From assembly GCA_021234155.1 (NCBI GenBank), contig JAJEKV010000017.1:16934372-16998371 (forward strand): a stretch of DNA of 64,000 bases, read 5' to 3'. The notes beneath the pieces were generated by a model, which did no database searches, was not told the origin of the DNA, and saw only the letters and a program-made list of their open reading frames with translations. The stretch is from Isoetes taiwanensis. Its lineage: Eukaryota > Streptophyta > Lycopodiopsida > Isoetales > Isoetaceae. Numbering within the stretch: position 1 is the stretch's first letter; every line of letters starts with the position of its first letter. The translations under genes were made by a program, and so were the position numbers. Below are positions 56,092-64,000 of this stretch, piece after piece.

Positions 56092-57720
56092 CTCAATCTT
56101 AGATTCTCAAGAATGTGTTCGGCAAAGATCCTTGTCTAAACCTTCGACATTCACGCCTACGCCGCCTTGGTCTCCCTCGCCCTCCTCGCCGCCTTTATCG
56201 CTTCCATTTGTCTTCCTCCCCTTGAAATGCTCATGAAGTGCATCCGTGTATGACCGAATGGTTTCAACCATGTCCTTATTTCCAACCACTAATATAGGTT
56301 TCATTCCAAACAAAGATAGCCCCCGAGAGAACAGCCATTCATGTACCACTCGTGATACAATTTGATCTTCCCCACCAAGCCGGGTTATGAAGTACTTGAT
56401 AACTCTTGGCCGGATAGGAATTCTATGTATAGGACCGGCTGCACCATCTTTGTTTTCGACCTTGTCCATCGATGGAACATCCTCCATAAATCTGCCCCTT
56501 CCGTGGTTCCATCCGCTCTTGAGAGATCATGAACCTGCCGAGATAATGATGCTCGCTAGACCACCACTTATCCGTGTCTACAACCGATCTTGAAATCAAA
56601 ACCAAAACTATGTTGGCAAAGCTTGTGCCTTCGGCAAGCCAAGTCTACACTCATGATCAAGTTCAGATATGGAGTACATGATCTTGTTGGTGAAGTTAAT
56701 ATCACTGCCCATTGGGAGACAAAGAGTTGTCCGATTGCCCCAAGATGCAAAAGACAAGGAAACCTGAAAGTATCCAGTCGGTCATGTCCGCATCGCCTTG
56801 TACCATCGCTTCTATGTCAGCTTTGTCATAAAAGGGTGGGTCTTCGATCATATTGATGACAAATAGTGCCACGGGTCCGTGCCGCCTGCACCACCAAATC
56901 CCTTTGTGTCCCAAAGTTACCGTAAATGGGGAGCTATCGTCGGCCTTAAATGGGACCACCTCAATCCAAGCTTCCTCTTCGAATTGCCATAGCACGCTCG
57001 TGGAAAGGAAGGGTTTTGACGCTACGCCAGCCTTGGTGTTGATGTAGGGTTGACATAGACGGTTCAATTCCTTCATGTCTTCCTCATCAAGGGCAGCCTT
57101 TTCCTTGTAATAATCAAAGTCATGGTATTCATTAGATGCAACGCTGCGTAACTCCGCGGATGCCTTTTCTAACGCACGCCGCCGCTTTAGGATGCGGGCA
57201 TAATCCTTTAAGCGCCCCCGCATTTTAGAACTCCTAGTCTTCCTTAGCGTGATTGTTCCATCCAAGATTCCGCCTTTGCGTGTCAAGCGCTTTTGTCCGT
57301 GAGGCCCTCAGATCCTCTTCATGAACCGCTTGTCAAACAACTTGGGGTCCGCCCGATGGAAATTCTCCATTGTCGCCCTTCAGCCTTGCCTCTTGTCCAT
57401 TGAGCCCATATTCGGGGCCCATTTCTCCTGCATCGCCTTCGCTAAGAATGAGGTCATATTGGTCCGAGAGAGACTCCCCGCCTTTCCTTGGTGTTCTCTT
57501 CTTCTTCTCCTCTTCATCCTCTCCCTCATCATCTTCCTCGCCCTCTCCAGCCAATAACATATCCGCATAGTTTCTCAAAGGTCTTCCACTTATCCGAGGG
57601 AGCCCTGTTTCCTTTAGGACGCCGAGGACAACCCAATGCTTTCCATCGTTGCCTAGCATGTATGATCTGGTCGATAAGGGCCGTGATTCACCAATGTACC
57701 AATGTCGAGCATGATAGTAT
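56092..57720 (-). CDS. Unknown minus-strand gene or element, main exon region
   Basis: On the minus strand an acceptor TTTGTAG ends at 57721 and a donor GAG|GTGAGT lies at 56091-56092. Between them, with small shifts, are MLGNDGKHWVVLGVLKETGL, an acidic stretch (EGEEDDEGEDEEEKK), RGRLKDYARILKRRRALEKA, EEDMKELNRLCQPYINTKAG, KGIWWCRRHGPVALFVINMI, PPFYDKADIEAMVQGDADMT and RPRVIKYFITRLGGEDQIVS then VRYTDALHEHF-like residues. Sequence quality and splice signals suggest a real coding history, but I recognise no domain. It could be a host gene or a DNA transposon gene. The downstream part is displaced beyond TE2. Confidence 0.5.
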
Positions 57721-57969
57721 CTACAAACACCAAATAAACAAGAATAGTAGCCTCGGTTTTCGACTCGCGAGTCGAGAAAGTCCCTTGAATGTCTAATTTT
57801 CTTTTACTTTCTAGGTTTTTCGACTCGAGAAAGCTCGCGATCCTTTGATTTTTTCAGGAATTCGGCTTTCGACTCGCGAAGTCGAGAAACCCCAAAGGAT
57901 AACGGAAATGTTAGGATGGTAGGGCTTTTCGACTCGGGCGAGTCGAATGGAAAGAATCGAGTTATTTAC
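57721..57969 (-). other. Candidate intron with four palindrome copies
   Basis: Minus-strand donor GGAG|GTAAATAAC at 57969-57970 and acceptor TTTGTAG at 57721. It holds palindrome copies at about 57758-57780 (good), 57818-57838 (rearranged), 57864-57888 (one insertion) and 57926-57948 (damaged). Confidence 0.5.
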
Positions 57970-58432
57970 CTCCTTTTAAGTGGGCACTCGGGCCGCTATT
58001 GTGTTCTCGGGTAAAGCATACGCCGCCGCCGGGTTGCCGGGCGCCTCCGCCGAAAGAACTCGCAGACTCTTGCTTGGCATATCTATCCTTGATCCTTTTA
58101 TGCACCTCCTTCTCCCGCCTCGCAATACTTGCGCCGCCTCACCAATGCCGACCGCCCACTACCCGTAACCGGACGCCTTTTTCCCTTCGTGTCTTCCTCG
58201 ACTTCCAAACCAACAACCGACCGGCCGATTCGCTAAAAGGTATGACATCCGCAGTATTGATTCGCAAATGATGTCGCACCATCGTTCGTAATCTCCAAAG
58301 ATGTGTGCCGGATTAAATTTCGTGGTTGAACAAGACTCAAGATCTCCCGCGGCAAACCTTCACCGCTTAATGTCCAAAGAAGCAGCCTTTGTGTGATATT
58401 CCCAACGGATAATACCGAGCCACCGCCCATTT
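57970..58432 (-). CDS. Unknown minus-strand gene or element, upstream exon region
   Basis: Blocks MGGGSVLSVGNITQRLLLWT, LEITNDGATSFANQYCG and, in another frame, SIARREKEVHKRIKDRYAKQ then ESASSFGGGARQPGGG run up to the donor at 57970. They continue the gene at 56092-57720. The 5' side is cut by TE4 at about 58490, so no start can be given. Confidence 0.4.
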
Positions 58433-58504
58433 TCTCAGGTTCCTCTCTCGGAAATCCTCGATCCGATCATCCGATCCATTATTGGGGAGTCGACCATATC
58501 TTCG

Positions 58505-59730
58505 CCTCCTTCGCCATCCGATTCCTCCCGCGGTGGTGTCATCTTCTCCACGAGGTCCGCGGACTACACCATGGTTGCAGCCATCTTTACAAAAAGGGTA
58601 AGGATACCATCCTTCGACGCTGTGTTCTCCCTCATGAGGTCCCGTGATATTGTTCGAGAAGCCCATGAAGGGGCTCGGTGGTGGTCATTTTCATGGTGAC
58701 ACCACCGCGACGCAAAAATCCTTCTTGCCGGTTATTTTGGCCCACGCCAAAGACGCCACGCCCACGCCAAGACGCGGTGATGCTTGTCGGCCGCAGGGAA
58801 AGCCCACGCCCGCGGACGCCTTCCATTAACGCCGGCCGCCACGCCCTTCCCTTCAAGCAAATGGGGATGGATTTTGTGGGACCCATTGATCGCCTTCAAG
58901 GCACACCCGCGTTCGCTACATTCTCGTTCTCACCGACCACGCTTACCAAATGGGCGGAAGCTTATGCGACTTCCGCATAACACCGCAGCCAAAGACAGCC
59001 AAGGTCATCTATCAACAAATCATCACGCGATTCGGCCGCCCCACGGAGCTGGGTCGCTGATCGTGGTGTCCATTTTATCAATCATACCATCAAGGAGCCG
59101 ACGGATTATCTCCCGATACATCATCACAAGAGCACACCTTACTATCCTTAAGGGAATGGTTTGGCGTAGCACCAACAAAACTCGGGTCACAATTTCAAGA
59201 AAATTTGTGACGCTTCTCGCGACCGACCGCAAAACCAAGCTTCCTAATCGTTTTTGGGCTTATAATACTTGTTTCAAAATAGCTACTGTGTCACACTCCT
59301 TTTAAATTGGTTTATGGTCAAGAAGCTCTCATGCCGCTTTGAATACATCCTTCCAACTCTCCGTTTTCAATCGGCTAGCCCATAATCCCGCCACGGCCGA
59401 CTCAAAGAAAGGGTTTATCAATTGGAACAGCTTGGATGAACTTAGAAGGGATGCTTATATTCGTGATTCTTCATGGACAACGGTTGCAAAAATCATTGCA
59501 TGACAAAAGACTTAAGACAAAAACATTCAACGGAAGGAGATTTGGTTCTTCTTTATGATTCTCTGCATGACAAAATTTTCCGTAAGCTAAAGTTTCATGG
59601 TTTGGCCCTTATCAAATTGTTCAAGTGGTGCAACCCAGCCGCTTTTCCAAATTGGGCCGAAGTTAGATGGAACTCCATTACCTACACCGGGTTAATAGCT
59701 TTCACCAAAACATTTCATACCACGTAAAGT
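58505..59730 (+). pseudogene. TE4 integrase, frameshifted
   Basis: LYKKGKDTIL, GGGHFHGDT, KWGWILWDPLI/MGMDFVGPIDR, TKWAEAYA, ITRFGRP, VHFINHTIK, HHHKSTPYYP and LVYGQEALM follow TE3 32860-33590 block by block. Differences are mostly small indels. Confidence 0.8.
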
Positions 59731-60713
59731 GAAAATCAACAAATGGATGTCGCTCCAAACACAAACACAAACACAACAGATAGTGACTAATGGCGCATAT
59801 TTATATTATATAGGTGGAATTTTTACAAAATGTGGGCGTAACCCAAATTTATTTCCGCTTATGGGCGCGTCTCTATTTAAAAAACGGCTCGTGAGTCCCT
59901 ATCTACTAAGTCCCAGGAGAACACCCTCTACCCGGGTTCGGAGCAGCAGGTAATACGCAGGATGTGGTACCGCTTGTGCTCGTGGTCCCAAATAAGTGTG
60001 AATCACCTCCATCCCTGGTGGTGGGGGATCGCATGCTCAGCCATGCCGCACACCACCGGTCCATAGCAATGCCACGATTGTGGCCAGTCCATTTTGCACG
60101 TAATCCACCTGTGCAGTTTGAAGGCATAGTGCATTTGTCATGCAAACCAAAGAAGCAGACATACCGAGCGCCATCGGGTGTCTCCGCCTCCAACCTTTGC
60201 TTCTCTTATATAGCCAACCGAGGAACTCCCCTCGGCCGACGTGGACCAATCAAAATTCGCCAACGTGGTTGCAATGCAAGGTCAGCATTAAATGGGGAAT
60301 CTTTTTCTCCCCGCCGCATATCTAGCCATGGTACCTTTCGACACCTTCGTTTTAATGATATCCCACTTCGAAGTTGCTAGCATTAAATGTCATTCCTTCT
60401 TTTCACGCTCGCCGAACATTAATGTGTGTCCTTTTGCCACTGTCACATCAGATCATTCACTTACGCCTCATCGCCACCGCTCATTGCTTCTCCCTTTACC
60501 ATTTGGGGACTTAGCCAAATTTTGCCTTCAATTGCCCACTTCGCAGACTGTCGCCACTGGCCTCATCAAGGGGTTGAAGGTTCGCCTCATCATGCCCCCT
60601 TCACCTATACTTTGCGCGCCTCTAAAACTTTTTCGCCTATCTCGCGCTTCGCCTTCGTTTCCTCCGCTTCTCCGCCTTCTTAGACAAGCCTTCCGTTCGA
60701 CGCTTTTTCGGCC
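59731..60713 (+). promoter_or_regulatory. TE4 post-pol region, conserved with TE3
   Basis: TTTACAAAATGTGGGCG...CTATTTAAAAAACGGCTCGTGAG equals the TE3 stretch at 34075-34150. The following ~800 bp, with CATATCTAGCCATGGTACC, are also shared. No clear coding sequence before the ATG at 60714. Confidence 0.4.
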
Positions 60714-62105
60714 ATGGCTGCCCCCAAACTTACTACACTTCAAGCTTCGCCCAAGGGATGCAACTCTTTTCGGTCTCCAGATCTTTTCGATGCCCACCTT
60801 TTCGTGGAAGCCCTTCTTGGTCCAAGTCGGGAAGTCGCTGAACGCCACAAGCTTTTAATTTTCACAAATGGAGCTCCCGCCCCAACCGGCCAAGAATTGC
60901 AAAGCAGCTTCATCGCCACATCGCCACAGCCCTAAGGATTTGCTACTGCGGGTCGATGGCACCACCATTTTACTTACTTAGCATTTGATTTCGAGGTATT
61001 CCGTGATCCCTTTGCAAAACCTTCGCCTCTTGGGTTGCTTTTACAGACATGGACGCCATTTTCCGCTTTACGCCCCGCTTATCAAGCCAACCAAAGATCG
61101 CCACAAATATTGCCAAACCACATGAGACTTTTGTGAAGTTTCGCAGTGCAAATTGCTTGGGCATTCCATTAAGAACACCCACATCAATAAGCCGCTTTAT
61201 AATATGGTCATCACCGCCATCCACTCCAATCTCCATGTTGATTGGCCACGCCTCTTATTCTACCGCCTTCTTCAAGAAGTAGACCGTGATTCGGCTACTC
61301 CCTCCTCCTCTCTCTCGGGAATTTCCGTGGGTGGCCATCTTCAGGCCCTCATTCGCCATTACCTTCCCCGTTTTGTGAGCCCTTCCACTTCCCATACCTC
61401 CACTCGGGCCGTGATTCCCAAATGGGCCGAACCCAACAGTCAGACCTTCACGCCAGATTTCCCCGATCATGTTCAAAACAGACCACGATGTTATCAGATC
61501 CCTTTCCTCCTCAAGCCACGCCTTCCCATTCCCATCATGCCTCTCAACAATCTCGACAAGGCAAAGAAACAGGACCCTCGCGACCTCCACATCCTCGGGC
61601 CTCCGCACAAATTCCAAGAAGATGTTCAAAGCCGCCGCCATGCAGCCTACATGCATCACAGAGGCTCTCATGAATGGTGTTCAAAGGCCCCTCGAGGCTT
61701 CCCGGATGTCGCTCAAAGAGACCTTCAAGCCGCCACTACCCATGTTCAAACTTTGAGACCCAACTTCAAGAAAAGCACGCGGCTCTATTACAGCCCGTGA
61801 TAGATCTCAAAAGTGCTCAGATCAGACCAGCCTCCTTACGATCGCCAGGTGCTCAGCCCAAACCCAAATTCGTGACTTATTGGAACGTAACAAGTCCAAA
61901 GATACCCTCCCCGGGTGACAAGGAGAAAGACATTACTAAGCTCGACACCTTGTACTCGTGAGCTTTGTGACAATTACAAGACTCGTTCAACACTCACCGA
62001 GCGTGACGCCAACTCACCTCCTCCTCGAAGCTCAAGATTCCACGCTGACTACCGCTTAACGCCCCTCCGCACTCAGCTTTTGGAGGCTCGAAACAAAAGG
62101 TGATG
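60714..62105 (+). CDS. TE4 extra ORF X1
   Basis: ATG at 60714 starts MAAPKLTTLQASPKG; after shifts come KLLIFTNGAPAPTGQELQSS, HETFVKF, GHSIKNTHINKPLYNM, DWPRLLFYRLLQEVDR and ISVGGHLQALIRHYLP (the frame 61153-61800 is open for 215 codons). It is the counterpart of TE3 34984-36350. Function unknown. Confidence 0.55.
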
Positions 62106-63665
62106 ACGCGGGAGATTGCCACTTTGCCTCAATACTCCCGTGCAATCCTCTTCACATGCCACGCTTCCTCGGTAAACGGGTCCGCGGATCAGTCCCGCTT
62201 TTGTTAGAAAAGGAGCATCGGATCCGCGGACCTTGAACATCAGCTCCAAAGAAGCAGCTCAATCTGGCCGACGAAGCCCAAAACAAACAGAGGGATATAT
62301 TGACATTGCTACAAACATCCCGTGGATTTCTACTCCTTCCAGCCTACCTTGACTATGTGGTGGCCCGACGGCACCTCTTTCTTTTGAAGTGGTACGCCAA
62401 TGGCAATGTTCATCAACGTACCACTCAAAAGTGTGGACTTCCTTCGATCGGGCCGGATCTTTCTATAGCGCATAAGGGTTTATTTTGTGCACTCTTAGTC
62501 TTTGATCAGCTTATCGTTGAAGATCCCGAATTAGTCACCTTCCGAAGTTGTTCGCTTATGTTTTTCATGACTTCTACCGGGCGGATCTCCATGATAAATT
62601 CCCGGATGAGGCCCATCGTGTTTTTCGAGGCAACTCCAATGTCGCTTGGTTGTTGTCACCCACCAACAAATATTTTCAAGGATCCCGCCGCCTAAGACTT
62701 TTGAACAGACTACATGCACTTACCTCTCGCGGGCGTGTCAAAACGTTGGAACAGTAAACAAAAATCCGGGCGCACTCGATGATCTTGAGTTTGCCCAGAT
62801 TTATATGCAAAGACTTGGGAGGCTACAATCAACTCCGTGGCCTTCGAAAGCAAGACCATCCCCACGGGTTGGGTCAATCCTCCCCTATCTATCAATTACT
62901 CTTCTTCGAATGGGACCATTGGTGTCGCGGCTTTTGATTAGAATCTTGTTCAAGCATTTAGGGATATGGCTCGCGAACCCACTCACACCCGCTTGCTTCC
63001 TCTCCATATGCTTCCTTAGGAGCCCCTCCCCGCCCCACCTGCCTTTTCTTCCGACTGGCGCCTTCCCTTTTGGACTAAGGTCATGGATGGCCATGCCGGG
63101 TCGACTACCAGATCTCCACGATCTCCTGCGGGGATCCCCCGATTTGTCGACGCCCAATTGGGAGGATAATGCCACTTTGGACACTACCAAAAAATTGATT
63201 TATATCGGTAATGAGCGTGGTTGGCAAAAGCCTCGCTGATGCCTTGCATGGTCTTGATACCTTCTTGTAATGCCGCCACCTCACCGCACTTTCAGCCCAT
63301 CGTCAAGCCGGGTTTCGTCTTTTGCTCTCAAATGCATCCCGCCAGCCTTTTTAAATCGGCAGCTGCCCAATCTTTTCATCAGATCCGGAATGCCGCTGGC
63401 ACAAGGTTTTCCGGCCTCCGTGACTTTTTCTCATGGAGTGCCCGCTTTGTTCCTTCAGACGCCCATGCCGCCTCGAAGACATGGTGCGCTCTCACTTCCT
63501 CATTGAGGCCCATCCCGCCTTTGGGCTCAACACCCTTTGACTTTCTTCAAACACGCCAGACCTCATTGCTCATTACCATAATGGCGCCTCGACCTCATTC
63601 CCCGAGGAGGATCACTTTCGCATCGCTAGTTTCCCCGCCTCTAAGCACTTCCTCCTTTCTTCAGA
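62106..63665 (+). CDS. TE4 extra ORF X2
   Basis: MTREIAT-like start, then LLPAYLDYVVARRHLFLLKW, HKGLFCALLVFDQLIVEDPE, LVTFR, a frame with VFHDFYRADLHDKFPDEAHR, and LIYIGNERGWQKP near 63200. Compare TE3 36351-37905. Function unknown. Confidence 0.55.
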
Positions 63666-63688
63666 CCGAAAGTGTCATTTGGTGGGGA

Positions 63689-64000
63689 GGTTAGAATGGT
63701 GGCTCTCCCCGTATGTGACTATTCATGCATACGACGGACCAGGTCAAGCTCAAGGATCCATTGCATGCACGGGTCAGCCGCCAAAAGCCCAAAGAAAGAC
63801 TGGGCAGCAGACCACGCAATAAAGCCCGGGTTCTGCTACCAAGAGGCGCCGCCGTACAAGTGACGGCCCGCCACCGCCCAAGGCTGGGCACAACAAGGAT
63901 TCTAGGCACTTCAAGAGGCACCGCCAAAGATTCCTCAGAATCAGGCCTCCTTCCAGGAGTCGGCACCGAGATCAGTCAGAGTGTCTATATTGGGCCAAAG
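63689..64000 (+). repeat. TE4 3' LTR, partial (cut by the window end)
   Basis: Follows GGTGGGGAGG. The initial TG is lost (GGTTAGAATGG). The rest (GTGACTATTCATGCATACG, CACTTCAAGAGGCACCGCC, GTCTATATTGGGCC) aligns with the TE3 LTR. Confidence 0.82.

Larger units (their letters stand above)
58490..64000 (+). mobile_element. TE4: 5'-truncated second copy of the TE3 family
   Basis: From about 58505 it aligns with TE3 from about 32770 (integrase N-terminus) through the post-pol region, ORFs X1 and X2, polypurine tract and the start of the 3' LTR at about 63689. LTR, gag, protease, RT and RNase H are missing. The left border has no LTR end, so the copy was truncated or recombined. The LTR continues past the window end. 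Confidence 0.85.

Noticed and set aside
57321-57557. Hydrophobic plus-strand ORF resembling a membrane protein
   Set aside because: It is antisense to the acidic Glu-rich exon on the minus strand.

Overview
The window looks like repeat-dominated nuclear DNA of a land plant. Plant signs are a Ty3/gypsy chromovirus whose primer-binding site matches plant initiator tRNA-Met, a Tat-like Ty3/gypsy family with 3' extra ORFs, and captured exons of MetAP2, an SR-type splicing factor and a DEAD-box RNA helicase. The (TC)n(AC)n runs and the LINE with a C-terminal zinc finger suggest a fern or other large-genome plant, but I cannot fix the species. I see no intact host gene, rRNA, tRNA or CRISPR array.

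Layout. 1-7410: 3' part of a chromovirus (TE1), ending in an LTR that starts at 5802 and seems cut short. 7411-8337: fragment of a local repeat and a 19-bp minisatellite. 8354-15800: a short inverted-repeat element split by a ~7.1 kb non-autonomous Helitron (8513-15594) carrying same-strand exon fragments of at least three genes. 15873-18660: LINE 3' ends on both strands, with long microsatellites. 18914-22870: AT-rich DNA with unassigned minus-strand ORFs and copies of a 26-bp palindrome. 22870-40760: minisatellite arrays around a tandem array of an ~808-bp unit with a strong hairpin. That array is split by a complete Tat-like LTR element (TE3, 27492-38512, target-site duplication GCCAT). 41150-41690: a ~158-bp tandem repeat. 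42000-58430: a minus-strand, apparently intron-containing unknown gene or element, split by a complete chromovirus (TE2, 42874-56009, duplication AATGA). 58490-64000: a 5'-truncated second copy of the TE3 family (TE4), ending in its 3' LTR.

How the parts relate. TE1 and TE2 are one chromovirus family (gag, protease, RT, RNase H, integrase, chromodomain). TE2 also has an extra charged ORF before gag and a fourfold hairpin repeat grouped as two promoter-like modules. TE3 and TE4 share a ~3.8 kb downstream region with two conserved unknown ORFs. Almost every ORF carries small frameshifts. In the LTR pairs these cluster at CAG/CTG sites, so some damage may be consensus error in methylated DNA rather than decay. 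Frames of TE proteins should be read with that in mind.
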